Positions 18,284-27,625 of a stretch of DNA of 64,000 nt are shown here, one piece after another; position 1 is the stretch's first letter, and every line of letters starts with the position of its first letter. The notes under the pieces are model-generated. The model was not told the origin of the DNA, did no database searches, and saw only the letters and a program-made list of their open reading frames with translations. Source of the stretch: Alphaproteobacteria bacterium. Its GTDB lineage: Bacteria; Pseudomonadota; Alphaproteobacteria; SMXP01. The stretch lies in the NCBI GenBank assembly GCA_028285305.1, contig JANQPV010000064.1:1-64000 (forward strand), in the 5' to 3' direction. The translations under genes and the position numbers were made by a program.

Positions 18284-18925
18284 TCACTCTTCTGCGCCCG
18301 CGATATAGTCGATAAAGTTGAGCAGCGATTGATGGATTGTACCGGCATTTTGATTTCTCAAAATGCGCGACGGAATGGAGATATCCATATCACTCAACGA
18401 CACATATTCGACACGGGTGAGATCCGGCGTGAGTTCCTCAAATGTCACGACCGTCCGTGACCACGGAACCCGATGGTACTTTTTGTCAATCGGCGCCAGA
18501 TCGGGGAAATTGACAGCTTCAACCACGATCTTTCCATCTACCTGTTTGTTGCTCACTTGAGACAAAATCATATCGCGATCTTTGACCGGGAAAGGCATGT
18601 TCATATAGATATGAGCCGTGGGAAGACCGTCTTCGCGTTCAAGGCGCTCCACGCGTTCGGTCTTATCGAACCAGTCCGCAAACGTCCCAAAGTCCGACAT
18701 CTTGGAAAAGACGGCATCAATGGAATGCGGAATGTCCGCAACCGTTTTGATTTCAAACTGTTGTTCCGCCGCCCCTGTATTTCTGTCGTTGAGGGTGACT
18801 TCCCGGGCGTAGGTGGTCACGGTGTCATCTCGGATGACAGGTTGCCCCCAATCCACTTCCTCACCGAAAACGGCCGATGACACTGTCAGAACAAATAGTG
18901 TGCTCAGATATGCTAAGTGTTTCAT
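18284..18925 (-). CDS. Exported START-like domain protein
   Basis: 213 residues with a signal peptide (MKHLAYLSTLFVLTVSSAVFG). The body (VADIPHSIDAVFSKMSDFGTFADWFDKTERVERLE, PFPVKDRDMILSQVSN, WSRTVVTFEEL) resembles START/SRPBCC lipid-binding proteins, which hold a hydrophobic ligand in a helix-grip fold. A periplasmic sterol- or lipid-binding role is plausible but unproven. Monocistronic; converges with the epoxide-hydrolase-like gene 25 bases away. Confidence 0.75.
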   Translation of the reverse strand: MKHLAYLSTLFVLTVSSAVFGEEVDWGQPVIRDDTVTTYAREVTLNDRNTGAAEQQFEIKTVADIPHSIDAVFSKMSDFGTFADWFDKTERVERLEREDGLPTAHIYMNMPFPVKDRDMILSQVSNKQVDGKIVVEAVNFPDLAPIDKKYHRVPWSRTVVTFEELTPDLTRVEYVSLSDMDISIPSRILRNQNAGTIHQSLLNFIDYIAGAEE

Positions 18926-19088
18926 CTCTTGACCCTCGCTTGTCGATCCGTCTTATTTCGGAAAATGTCGGCAATTTTTGGCCACCGCCAATCAAATTTT
19001 CGCGCGCAAGCTTGCGATGTATTCAACCGTGAGAGAGCACGCGACCAAGCGATTTCGCCTGTACCACAACAAAAAGCGAGGATATGCA

Positions 19089-20045
19089 ATGACACCCAGC
19101 CAGCTGCTGACGCTTCTTTTTGCGCCCTTGGACCGGGGAGACGGGGCCAATGTGAAGTCTTTCCTTGACGAGTGGGGGCCCGCCCCTCACCTCCCCGCTC
19201 ATCTTGGCTCCATCGACGAACAAGATGCTTCGGCGTTTGCAAGGCTTGCGTGGGTTGCAGTGCGAGCGGACCGGCGCTCGATGGCGGGAGCCGCCGGACA
19301 CCAGGCGGCCATTCGGCGTCTCTTTCCATCAACGCCCAAGAATGCGATTACCGCCTTCTGCGTGAGCGAAGACCATGGCCCAAGACCTTCGAAGATCATG
19401 TCCTCGCTGGCGCCAGACGGCGACGGCTGGGTGCTCAACGGCCTGAAGCGTTGGGGATCGATGGCGCCCGATGCGGACCTCTTGTACGTCGCCGCTTCCG
19501 TCGGACGCCATGACGACGGGCGGAATGACCTGCGCATGGTTGCGCTGCCTTCGGATCGGCCCGGTCTTTCGAAGGATGAGACGCCTTATGCGGAGAAGTA
19601 TCCAGAGATGAAGATCGCCGACCTCTATTTCTCGGATGTTCCCGTGAAAGAAGAAGAGGTGTTTGATACGGATGCCTACGATGCGTTCATCAAACCGTTC
19701 CGGCTGGTCGAAGACGTCTACGGAACAGCGGCCACGCAAATCGGCCTTGTCCGGCTCGCGCGAGATTATGACTGGCCTGAGGAAATCATAGAAGACCTTA
19801 CCGCTCTTGTCTTGCAGGCCCAGACCATCGCCGCGACGACTATGGAAACCCCCGAAGAAGTCATCCTGATCTCTTCCTATTTCCGCGCCTCGGCCGATCT
19901 TTGGTCTCGGTTGGAAGAGTGCTGGACAAAGGTGCCGGAAACAGAGCGGGTGCGATGGAGCCCTGACATCGGGCTGCTTGAGATTGCAGCACGGGCGCGC
20001 GAAGCCCGGCGCCAATCGGCATGGCAGGCATTGACTGCTCCTTAG
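19089..20045 (+). CDS. Acyl-CoA-dehydrogenase-like protein, short
   Basis: 318 residues from ATG 19089; an upstream in-frame start exists but that extension looks non-coding. The middle part (ITAFCVSEDHGPRPSKIMSS, GDGWVLNGLKRWGSMAPDADLLYVAA, KIADLYFSDVPV) matches the beta-domain of acyl-CoA dehydrogenases, including the flavin-contacting W-x-L-N-G-x-K-x-W segment. The family is usually about 380 residues; both the N-terminal helical domain and the C-terminal FAD-binding part are reduced, and I do not see the usual catalytic Glu context. It may be a degenerate or specialised flavoprotein. Stands alone between a START-like and a lysozyme-like gene. Confidence 0.72.
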   Translation: MTPSQLLTLLFAPLDRGDGANVKSFLDEWGPAPHLPAHLGSIDEQDASAFARLAWVAVRADRRSMAGAAGHQAAIRRLFPSTPKNAITAFCVSEDHGPRPSKIMSSLAPDGDGWVLNGLKRWGSMAPDADLLYVAASVGRHDDGRNDLRMVALPSDRPGLSKDETPYAEKYPEMKIADLYFSDVPVKEEEVFDTDAYDAFIKPFRLVEDVYGTAATQIGLVRLARDYDWPEEIIEDLTALVLQAQTIAATTMETPEEVILISSYFRASADLWSRLEECWTKVPETERVRWSPDIGLLEIAARAREARRQSAWQALTAP

Positions 20046-20152
20046 CCAACCTACGGGTCTGATCAAGCTTGTCGGCGATGGTTCTTTGGAAGTGCTCCCA
20101 TTTGGGGTAAAGTGCCGTCCAAGGACAAGTCATTCATTGAGATCAGGGTAAC

Positions 20153-20905
20153 GTGGGACACTTTCTAAGAACTCTGGTTTTGGCGCTGGCGATCTTCGGA
20201 GCCGGCTGGCTCACAGGAGATCGTTACGGCGTCGACGGATGGATCGCGCGGGCGATCGATCCCGTCTTTGCGTTTGTGGATCCCCTATTCGGCGAAGATG
20301 CTGATCTGACCGCTTCCGAGCCGTCCACAACACCGGAACAAGAGGCCTCGGAGCATGTGGCTGCCGCTCCTGAACGCTCATCGGAAGAGACGGCTGATTC
20401 GGCGCCGAACAACGAAGGTACGCTCGCAGAAGATGATCGACCGGTTGCCATGGAAGGCTCAGCAAACGCGCAACTAAGGACCAATCAGGCGGGCATCGAC
20501 ATCTTGAAGGAGTCCGAAGGATTGCGGCTTGACGCCTATGAGTCCGGCGGAAGGCTCTATGAGGGCTATGGCCATCAGATCCAAGAAGGCGAGCCCACGC
20601 ACATTACAGAGGCAGAGGCGGAAGAATTCTTGCGCAGCGACCTGGCGCGGTTTGAAGAGTTTGTGTACAGGGCGCTTACTCAGCCCGCAAATGAAAATGA
20701 GTTTTCGGCCATGGTCACGCTCGCCTACGGCATCGGCACCGGCAGGTTCGCGGACTCGACCGTCTTGCGCAAATTCAACGAGGGTGACAAGCAAGCAGCC
20801 GCCGACGGATTCTTGTTGTGGGTGAAGGCCGGCGGCCAAGTGGTGGAAGGCTTGAAGGTTGAGCGGGAACGACAACGGGCCTTGTTTCTAACGCCCGTGG
20901 ACTGA
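20153..20905 (+). CDS. Membrane-anchored GH24 lysozyme-like protein
   Basis: 250 residues; GTG start behind an AGGGT site. One N-terminal membrane helix (residues 4-21) and a low-complexity Glu/Ala/Ser-rich linker (about 50-108) lead to a GH24 phage-lysozyme-type domain (ILKESEGLRLDAYESGGRLY onward, then MVTLAYGIGTGRFADSTVL and WVKAGGQVVEGLKVERERQR). The catalytic Glu is Glu122. The usual Asp and Thr of the E-x8-D-x5-T triad appear as Glu130 and Tyr136, so activity may be altered. No holin or phage genes are nearby, which suggests a domesticated peptidoglycan enzyme. The dioxygenase gene converges and ends 1 base away. Confidence 0.82.
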   Translation: MGHFLRTLVLALAIFGAGWLTGDRYGVDGWIARAIDPVFAFVDPLFGEDADLTASEPSTTPEQEASEHVAAAPERSSEETADSAPNNEGTLAEDDRPVAMEGSANAQLRTNQAGIDILKESEGLRLDAYESGGRLYEGYGHQIQEGEPTHITEAEAEEFLRSDLARFEEFVYRALTQPANENEFSAMVTLAYGIGTGRFADSTVLRKFNEGDKQAAADGFLLWVKAGGQVVEGLKVERERQRALFLTPVD

Positions 20906-20906
20906 C

Positions 20907-21755
20907 TTAAAATTCAGTATCCGCAATCGTCATCCGGTGGAGCAGCCGGTCATAGCCATCATATCCCCCGGTCGCCGCATGTAACAGCGAGCGATTGTCC
21001 CACATGACGAGCATGTCCTTCTTCCAGCGGTGGGAGTAGACCACCTCTTCCGATGTCTGATGACCGTAAAACTTCGCCACAAGGGCGTTGCTTTCCGTCT
21101 CCGGCAGACCGGCGAATCCCATGATGTAGGCGGCTGAACTATAGAGCGCTTTCTTGCCGGTTTCCCGGTGTGTGCGGACGAAGGGATGCTCCCTCTTCTC
21201 ATAGGCTTTTTCGCTCGGAAGGATTTTCATGCTTCGGCCGGACTCCTGATCCTTGTCGCCATAGGCGCCGCCGGGGGCGTAGCCAAGCTGGGCCGAGTGG
21301 ATGGCTGTGAGTTCGTCGGCCTTGTCCCGGAGTTTGTCCGGCAAGCGTTCATAAGCCGCCACCTGGTCCGCGAAGAGCGTGTTCCCGCCGTGGGGCGGGA
21401 TTGTGATGCCATAAAGGATGGTTCCGGCGGGCGGCACCTCTAGAAAGCTCCAATCGGAATGAAAGGTTTCCGCAAAGATGGGCGTGCGCTCATCAGCGTT
21501 GCGTTGGATCGCCGCGATGTTCTCGTGGCCGTCGATGTGACCGAAAAAGGGATCCTCGCCGAACGCGCCAAAATACGAGGTGAACCGCTCGAGCTCCTCA
21601 TCAGTCAATTTCTGATCCGGGAAAACGAGCACTTTGTGCTCCACCCAATGAGCGCGCAGCTCGGCAATACACTCCGCTGACAGATCTTTTTTGAGATCGA
21701 TGCCGGTGACCACCGCGCCGCAAATCGCGCCCGTTGGCTCAACTGTCAGGCCCAT
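20907..21755 (-). CDS. TauD/TfdA-family Fe(II)/2-oxoglutarate dioxygenase
   Basis: 282 residues from ATG 21755, chosen because MGLTVEPTGAICGAVVTGIDL is the usual N-terminus; a longer frame to 21818 adds an unlikely tail. The metal triad is visible as His99-Ser-Asp101 (TFHSDWSF) and His259 (LLHAATGG), with Arg270 or Arg274 binding 2-oxoglutarate. Relatives hydroxylate taurine, alkyl sulfates or aryloxyalkanoates, releasing aldehyde. No transporter for these lies nearby, so the substrate is open. Monocistronic. Confidence 0.9.
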   Translation of the reverse strand: MGLTVEPTGAICGAVVTGIDLKKDLSAECIAELRAHWVEHKVLVFPDQKLTDEELERFTSYFGAFGEDPFFGHIDGHENIAAIQRNADERTPIFAETFHSDWSFLEVPPAGTILYGITIPPHGGNTLFADQVAAYERLPDKLRDKADELTAIHSAQLGYAPGGAYGDKDQESGRSMKILPSEKAYEKREHPFVRTHRETGKKALYSSAAYIMGFAGLPETESNALVAKFYGHQTSEEVVYSHRWKKDMLVMWDNRSLLHAATGGYDGYDRLLHRMTIADTEF

Positions 21756-22143
21756 GCTTTCCTCCCAGACTTCATTCGCGTTTTCGCAGACGGTTCGTCG
21801 TTCAAATCTTACAAGCAAAGGAAGTGACCGGGCAAGTCTCGGACTTCATGTTCACTATTCGACAGGACTGTACACCCATCTCAGCCGTCGCGAGCGCCCG
21901 TCTGTGCGCCGCTTGGCGACATCTCTATGCGGTGACGTGCCCGATTCCAGGATTGCTTGTTTTCGCAATTTCGTGAAAACGACAGAACTCGGATGGCTCC
22001 TTATTCACCAGACCCCATTGGTGGGCACGATTTCGTTTTGAGGAAATTGCCCAATTGGTCGTAGGTGCCTGGCGCTTTGGGGACCATCACCGAAGGTCGT
22101 GCCACTTATTCAACAAACCCACCGCTTAGGTGTTCGGCTATAT
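21756..22143. other. Intergenic region, no gene seen
   Basis: 388 bp between two minus-strand genes. Only short shadow frames occur. It should hold the dioxygenase promoter and the end of the antiporter/Usp transcript, but I see no clear terminator or promoter pair. Confidence 0.4.
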
Positions 22144-23130
22144 CTACCGCGTGTCCAGTGGACTGACGAAACCGTCCGGCTTCACCGCGAGCACCGGGCA
22201 TTCCAGGGTGTTGATGATGTTTTCTGCCGTATTGCCAATGAACACCCCACTCAACCCCGTGCGGGCGACGGTGCCCATAACGACGACGTCCGTTTCAAGT
22301 TCTTGGCTCTGCTCTTTGATCACTTTTTCAGGTGCCCCGCGGACGAGGCGCGGGATAAGGGGCACATTGTCTTTGTCCGTCCCGTCCTTCCTGCTCTGGT
22401 CTATGAGTCTGCTCATCGCCTGTTGGCGGACGCCGAGCACCTCGTTGAGGTAATTGTCGGCTGAGACCCGCGCATCGGCGGTGGATGAAAAGGCCCAGAT
22501 CAGATCCTCGCCTAAGGCTTCCCATGCATGAAGGACGACCACCTGCGCGCCCGTTGGCGCGGCAACATTGCGGGCCGTTTCGACGACGCGACGGTTCAGC
22601 GCGAACAGAGTTTCAGGTTCAGCGGCGTCCCAATCGTCGATATCGACGGCTGCGAGTACGCGCCGCGGAACGGCCTGGAACTCGGGTACTTGGAGCCAAA
22701 CCGGGCAAGGGCATTTGCGTAGTAGATGTTGATCCGTGCTGGCAAAGATAAACCGGGACAAGCCCGAGAGCGGTTCAGCGGCCTTGACGACGAAGTCGCA
22801 CCCCGTGGCGATGACGTGACGGATCACCTCGATGAAGACCTTTCCGACGGCGATCCGCACCTCGACTTGGCGGCCGGGCAGATGCGAGGCGAGCCGCGCC
22901 TGCACCTTCTCCCGCGTGCGATTGCAAAGGTCATTGAGCAGACGATCGGGATTGCGTCCCGCCAACCGCGCAAGGACATTGAGGTCGTGTGGCGGCTCAA
23001 TGCAGGCGAAAAGCTCTAGCGCAGCGCCGTGGCGGTCGGCCAGAGCCGCAGCGCTTCGAAGCGCAATCTGAGCCTCGCTGTCATCCATGACCGCGAGAAC
23101 ACGCTGCGGTCGAATGTTTTCATTTGTCAT
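22144..23130 (-). CDS. Tandem universal stress protein (two UspA domains)
   Basis: 328 residues. Domain 1 (RVLAVMDDSEAQIALRSAAALADRHGAALEL) and domain 2 (about 155-322) both have the Usp fold; the second ends with the ATP-loop-like VVMGTVARTGLSGVFIGNTAENIIN, a G-x2-G-x9-G(S/N)-type motif. The first domain ends VKAAEPLSG...FASTDQHLLRKCPCPVWL. Its start overlaps the antiporter stop by 4 bases (ATGA), so the two are translationally coupled and the Usp may regulate the transporter; that is inference. Confidence 0.92.
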   Translation of the reverse strand: MTNENIRPQRVLAVMDDSEAQIALRSAAALADRHGAALELFACIEPPHDLNVLARLAGRNPDRLLNDLCNRTREKVQARLASHLPGRQVEVRIAVGKVFIEVIRHVIATGCDFVVKAAEPLSGLSRFIFASTDQHLLRKCPCPVWLQVPEFQAVPRRVLAAVDIDDWDAAEPETLFALNRRVVETARNVAAPTGAQVVVLHAWEALGEDLIWAFSSTADARVSADNYLNEVLGVRQQAMSRLIDQSRKDGTDKDNVPLIPRLVRGAPEKVIKEQSQELETDVVVMGTVARTGLSGVFIGNTAENIINTLECPVLAVKPDGFVSPLDTR

Positions 23131-24848
23131 GCAGGAAGTTCCTTCTGTCCTTCGGGATCGGACGCCGCCGGCCCCGGCGCGACCGCGTCTCCGGCGATCA
23201 TGCGCGCGGCTGCAAAGGCTGCATCCCTGTAAGGCATGAGCACGAGATCCGCGTGTTCGGCGGCGAGCGCATTGACCGTCGACTCATGATGTGCGGCCAC
23301 GGCAACCTTGCCATCAAAACCGAGATCGCGCACGGCGCGCAGCAAAGCGTGGCGCGGATCGTCATGGGTCAAACCGGTATAATGTTCGGGTACCGCCATG
23401 ACCAGCCACTGAGCCTGCTGCAACGGCAGACGTGCGAGGAATTCCGGATCAGTCGCATCGCCGAAAACCGCATCGTATCCTTGTGCGCGGGCATGGCGCA
23501 CCGCCTCGGGGCTAAAATCGACGCCAAGGATCTGTTTGCCGCTATCCCGAAGAACCGTGGCGATACCGAGGCCGTACCTGCCAAGGCCGAACAGGATCAC
23601 GTCGTGCGGGCGTTCGGTATCCAGACTATTTTCTGGTTCCGCTGTCCCCCCGCGCCGCTCGAAAACACCAAGGACAGGTTCGAAGAAGGCATAGAGCTGG
23701 TGGGAATAAGTGATCATGTACGTAGATGCCGCGATGGTCACAAGACCGACCAGTGTCACCAGGCCGAGCGCCTCGTCCGCGACATGGCCGATTGCAACGC
23801 CCATCGCCATGAAGATCAGCGAGAACTCACTGATCTGCGCGACGGTCATCCCGGCCAAAAACCCGGTGCGCTTACGATAGCCCATCAAGCTCATAATGAT
23901 CAGTACGATCAGAGGATTCCCAATCAGTACGAAGAGAGACAGGACGATGGCAGGGCCCACGCTTGCGCCGAGAAGCGAAAGGTCGAGTGAAGCGCCGAGC
24001 GAGATGAAAAAAAACAATAGCAGGAAGTCGCGCAAGCTGGCCAACCGCGCAGCGATGGCTTCGCGGAACGGGGTGGACGCAAGCGAGACACCCGCCAGCA
24101 AGCCGCCCAGCTCTTTACCAAAGCCGAGGTAGTGGCCCAGCGCGGCCAAGAGTGCCGCCCAGCCGATGGCAAAGGACACCAACAACTCTGGTGCCCGCGA
24201 CAGTCGTTCGACAAGCGGGTCGGCGATATAGCGGATGAAGACGATGACGGCCGCGAGCATGGCAACGCCATAGGCCAGGATACGCAGTACGTCGGCGACT
24301 GCGCCGTTGCCCGCCGCTTCGCCTACGCCGATGGCGGACAGCGCAATCATCGCAACCACAACGACCACATCCTGCACGATCAGAAAGCCAAGAGCTATCC
24401 GGCCGTGCAGCGCGTCGATCTCGCGTTTGTCGGACAGGAGCTTGACGATGATGATTGTGGAGGAGAACGTGAGTGCGATCGCCACATAAAGCGCCGTGCG
24501 CGCATCGAGCCCTAACGCCACTGCAATAAGGAAGCCAAAGATCGTGGTGAACACGACCTGCCCCAAGCCAGTAACCAGCGCCACGGGCCCCAGAGTGCGC
24601 ACAAGGTTGAAGTCGAGCTTGAGACCTACAAGGAACAAGAGCACTGCGATTCCGAGCTTGGCCAGCAGATCGATCTGTTCATCGGATCGTGCTATGTCGA
24701 GGACCGAGGGCCCGGCGAGGATGCCCACCGTGATGAAACTCACGATCAGCGGCTGGCGCAGCAACAGCCCGATGAATCCAACGCCAGCGGCCAGTACAAG
24801 GAGCGCAGCGATCTCATAGAACAGGTAGCCTTCGATCGCGGCGGTCAC
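23127..24848 (-). CDS. Kef-type cation:proton antiporter with RCK/TrkA-N domain
   Basis: 573 residues; GTG start. About 12 membrane helices of the CPA2 family (residues 10-390) are followed by a cytosolic Rossmann RCK domain (DVILFGLGRYGLGIATVL, LGVDFSPEAVRHARAQGYDAVFGDATDPEFL). CPA2 proteins exchange K+ or Na+ for protons, gated by nucleotides or glutathione adducts through the RCK domain. It forms a two-gene operon with the tandem Usp gene, a setup suited to stress or pH control. Whether K+ or Na+ is carried cannot be read from the sequence. Confidence 0.92.
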   Translation of the reverse strand: MTAAIEGYLFYEIAALLVLAAGVGFIGLLLRQPLIVSFITVGILAGPSVLDIARSDEQIDLLAKLGIAVLLFLVGLKLDFNLVRTLGPVALVTGLGQVVFTTIFGFLIAVALGLDARTALYVAIALTFSSTIIIVKLLSDKREIDALHGRIALGFLIVQDVVVVVAMIALSAIGVGEAAGNGAVADVLRILAYGVAMLAAVIVFIRYIADPLVERLSRAPELLVSFAIGWAALLAALGHYLGFGKELGGLLAGVSLASTPFREAIAARLASLRDFLLLFFFISLGASLDLSLLGASVGPAIVLSLFVLIGNPLIVLIIMSLMGYRKRTGFLAGMTVAQISEFSLIFMAMGVAIGHVADEALGLVTLVGLVTIAASTYMITYSHQLYAFFEPVLGVFERRGGTAEPENSLDTERPHDVILFGLGRYGLGIATVLRDSGKQILGVDFSPEAVRHARAQGYDAVFGDATDPEFLARLPLQQAQWLVMAVPEHYTGLTHDDPRHALLRAVRDLGFDGKVAVAAHHESTVNALAAEHADLVLMPYRDAAFAAARMIAGDAVAPGPAASDPEGQKELPA

Positions 24849-25358
24849 CCACGTGCCCCCTTTACCACGTTGCAGCTCAGTTTGAATTGCATCTGCGTGC
24901 CAATGGGAAGAGCCAATGAACAGCGCTGTCCGACCCCGCTGAAAAATCGCTTGGCATCATTCCTTCGCTCATTTGATGGTTCCCTAACGAACTTTGAAAA
25001 CGGTTAGTTTCCCTTCCATTCTATGACATAGTCGATCGTGAGAGTTTTCGAGATCGGATCGGAAAATCCTATCGGACAGGGACTCAAGTGCTATTGATCT
25101 AAGACGTTTGGACGCGGTTCGTTGGAGAAGGGCGCGATACCATGCCTGCATCTCTGTTGTAGGGAAATCGCAGCGCCGATTAATCTCTCTGACAACGCGC
25201 TGATCAAGTTTTTGCGTGCATTGGTTGAGATATTCAGCACCGAAAGACTCTGTACGTGTTCGGTTTGCCGGCAAGCGCCTTGGGACGAGATTGGAGATTC
25301 CAGCGGCAATGCGTGAAGGGATTTCCGACTTGACCTTGCCGCTCAGATGCGCGCGGCC
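24849..25358. other. Intergenic region, no convincing gene
   Basis: 510 bp. Overlapping short frames on both strands (for example 24984-25274 minus, 25122-25316 plus) show no recognisable domain or conserved-looking sequence. The promoter of the antiporter/Usp operon is expected near 24850-24950. A decayed gene cannot be excluded. Confidence 0.4.
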
Positions 25359-26168
25359 CTACCCCCGCTCACCACCAAAAACGGGATCGCGTTTTTCGAC
25401 GAAGGCGGCGGCGCCTTCGGCCAAGTTGCGGGGGATGAGGACGTCTTGGTGTGCCATTTCCAGATCGAGCTGCTTACTGAACGTGTTGTGCTGGGCGGCG
25501 TCAATGGACTGGCGAACACGCGTGACCGTTTCGGGAGACGAGCGCTTTAAGAGGCTGACGACTTTTCCTATTTCCTCATCGAGCTGATCATCTTCGACGC
25601 AAGACCAGATGAGCCCCCACTCCGCTGCGGTCTCGGCGGGCAGGCGGTTGCCCATCAAACACAGCCCCATGGCCCGGGCTCGGCCCGCTCGGGTCGGCAG
25701 GCTCCACGTCACGCCCAAATCGGGCACGATGCCCAGGCGCGGACTGAACGTGGCGACAAAGAAGGCGCTTTTCGAGGCGATGGTAATATCGCAGGCGAGC
25801 GCGAGGCCGAAGCCACCGCCCGCCGCAGGCCCGTGCACCCGCGCCACGGTTGGAACGGGACACGCCTTCAGAGCCCGCATGGCAGGCAGAAAGTAACTGG
25901 ACCCCGTCGATGCGGCGTTCGAGTCCGTTTCAGACGGCGTGCTTGCGACTTGGACCAAGTCGGCGCCCGCGCAAAAGCCGCGGCCGTTCCCAGTTAAGAC
26001 GACCACACGAACGCTTTCGTCCGCGCACACTTGGTCACAAGCGTCGTGAATGCCTTTCATGAGACCATTGGTCATCGCATTGAGCGCGCCCGGCCGGTTG
26101 AGAGTAATCGTCGCAACGCCATCGGCGATATCGAATAGGACCGGAGCTTCGCTTGTATGTTGGTTCAT
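25359..26168 (-). CDS. Enoyl-CoA hydratase/isomerase (crotonase), PaaG-like
   Basis: 269 residues from ATG 26168 (MNQHTSEAPVLFDIADGVATITLNRPGALNAM). The oxyanion-hole segments GRGFCAGADL and VHGPAAGGGFGLALACD are intact. At the catalytic site the sequence reads FSPRLGIVPDLGVTW, with Asp in the PD-x-G position as in PaaG-type isomerases and no Glu at the first hydratase position, so isomerase or ring-modifying activity is as likely as hydration. It sits in a minus-strand set with an alpha/beta hydrolase and a TetR regulator, a common layout for CoA-ester degradation under local control. Confidence 0.9.
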   Translation of the reverse strand: MNQHTSEAPVLFDIADGVATITLNRPGALNAMTNGLMKGIHDACDQVCADESVRVVVLTGNGRGFCAGADLVQVASTPSETDSNAASTGSSYFLPAMRALKACPVPTVARVHGPAAGGGFGLALACDITIASKSAFFVATFSPRLGIVPDLGVTWSLPTRAGRARAMGLCLMGNRLPAETAAEWGLIWSCVEDDQLDEEIGKVVSLLKRSSPETVTRVRQSIDAAQHNTFSKQLDLEMAHQDVLIPRNLAEGAAAFVEKRDPVFGGERG

Positions 26169-26205
26169 GGCCGTTTCCCTCTTGGTGATATGATGGTCGT
26201 TGTTT

Positions 26206-26991
26206 TTACCAACCGCCTCCGCCGCTCCCCGGCAAATCCAAATGTCCCGTGAGGAAATCAATGACATGGGCTTTGGCCATGCCGTGGGACAGGGTCTGGG
26301 GATGGTCGAGTCCCGGGATGGTCAGCATGTGTGCCTGGGGGATCGCCTCCTGCAATTTGCTCAAGCCGCCCGCCAAGTCGTCCCGCTGGCCCACAACAAA
26401 AGCAGCCGGATGGGCAATGGTCTGTAGCGCCTCCCAAGTCAGAGCCGAGGATCGCGGGGCGCGAGAAGCCGCGGCCAGAGCCTTTTTGTCCTGCTTAAGA
26501 GCTTCTGCATACAGTCTAAATTGCTTGGCGCGGTCCGACTTGATGCCCGAGAGCTTATCGGCTTCAAGCGCTTGACCCATATCGTCGCTCTGGGCGCGCT
26601 CATCGAAAATCGCGTCGCCCACGCCAAGAATCGCGAACTGGCGTACCCGGTCCGGATGGCGATGGGCGAAGTTAAGCGTGGTCATGCCTCCCATGGAAAA
26701 GCCCGTAAACTCTGCACTTTCGAGTTCCAAATGATCCAATAGGCTCGCGAGGTCGCCACAGGTCTTCTCCACTCCGTACTGGGAGGGCTCGTACAATTTC
26801 GCGCTCTCGCCGTGGCCGCGGGCGTCCATGACAATGACTTGCCGGCCGGTTTTTTGGAGGGCGCCGACCCAGCCCGTGCGCACCCAATTGTCCGCCGAGT
26901 GACCCGCAAATCCGTGCAGCAATACGAGAGGGATCCCTTCGCCCGCCACTTGGTACGCGATGTCCACGTCGTCAGAGGAGAATGTGTCCAT
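26206..26991 (-). CDS. Alpha/beta hydrolase (Ser nucleophile)
   Basis: 261 residues from ATG 26991 (MDTFSSDDVDIAYQVAGEG); the extended frame to 27045 reaches into the TetR gene. Motifs: oxyanion HGFAG, nucleophile GFSMGGMTTLN, acid region VVGQRDDLAGG, and base PGLDHPQTLS. Likely an esterase, thioesterase or C-C hydrolase acting in the cytoplasm. It lies between the crotonase and the TetR gene on the same strand with short gaps, so a three-gene operon is likely. Confidence 0.87.
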   Translation of the reverse strand: MDTFSSDDVDIAYQVAGEGIPLVLLHGFAGHSADNWVRTGWVGALQKTGRQVIVMDARGHGESAKLYEPSQYGVEKTCGDLASLLDHLELESAEFTGFSMGGMTTLNFAHRHPDRVRQFAILGVGDAIFDERAQSDDMGQALEADKLSGIKSDRAKQFRLYAEALKQDKKALAAASRAPRSSALTWEALQTIAHPAAFVVGQRDDLAGGLSKLQEAIPQAHMLTIPGLDHPQTLSHGMAKAHVIDFLTGHLDLPGSGGGGW

Positions 26992-27016
26992 GATTGCGGC
27001 TCCCGTCCGGTTGCAG

Positions 27017-27625
27017 CTAGGTGCGAGGGGAAAGGCCCCGCACAATGAATTCCGTCAGATGCGAGATGAGCTCTTCGCGCTCCACATGTTTTCGATTGGC
27101 GCTCAGTGTCGCCTCTCGAATCAGTCCGCCCAAGGACGAGCCGATAATGTCAACGTCATAGGCTTCGTCCACCAGACCCGCTTCGGTCTGGATCCTGAGC
27201 CGAGTCGCCCATTGCTTGCCCCACCGCTCCATCAACGTCTCGCGGGGGGCTCCGTCCGAATAGCCGATGACTTGGGTGTCCGTCATCGCAGCCAGCAACA
27301 CGCCGGGATTCTCCTGCGCATACTGATCGATGGCGCCCAAAATTGCGCGGATCTGTTCACGGAAGTCGGTTTTGCCTTTTAGGTTTTCGTTGATGCGCGC
27401 CTCAAGTTCTTGGCCCGCCTCGTCGACAAAGGCCAGAAAGCATTCACGCTTATCCGCATAGTGGAGATAGAACGTACCGTGACCCACACCGGCCGCCTTA
27501 GCAATGTCCTGGGGCCGCGTGTCGTGGTAGCCTTGAGTTACGAACAGCTGGCGCGCCGCCGTCATGATCCGCTCTTTGCTGGCGGGCTTTTTGGAGGCCT
27601 GCTCTTGTTTATTGGTTTGTGTCAC
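27017..27625 (-). CDS. TetR/AcrR-family transcriptional regulator
   Basis: 202 residues; GTG start. The N-terminal helix-turn-helix (KERIMTAARQLFVTQGYHDTRPQDIAKAAGVGHGTFYLHYADKRECF) is a clear TetR_N domain; the C-terminal helical part binds an unknown ligand. It heads the set with the hydrolase and crotonase. A 13-bp perfect palindrome 48 bases upstream of its start probably is its operator, so autorepression and control of the two downstream genes are likely. The inducer could be an acyl-CoA or aromatic compound; that is a guess from the neighbours. Confidence 0.93.
   Translation of the reverse strand: MTQTNKQEQASKKPASKERIMTAARQLFVTQGYHDTRPQDIAKAAGVGHGTFYLHYADKRECFLAFVDEAGQELEARINENLKGKTDFREQIRAILGAIDQYAQENPGVLLAAMTDTQVIGYSDGAPRETLMERWGKQWATRLRIQTEAGLVDEAYDVDIIGSSLGGLIREATLSANRKHVEREELISHLTEFIVRGLSPRT

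Noticed and set aside
24984-25274. 96-codon minus-strand ORF as a gene or transposase remnant
   Set aside because: No recognisable domain or conserved-looking motif; overlapping frames on both strands are equally open.
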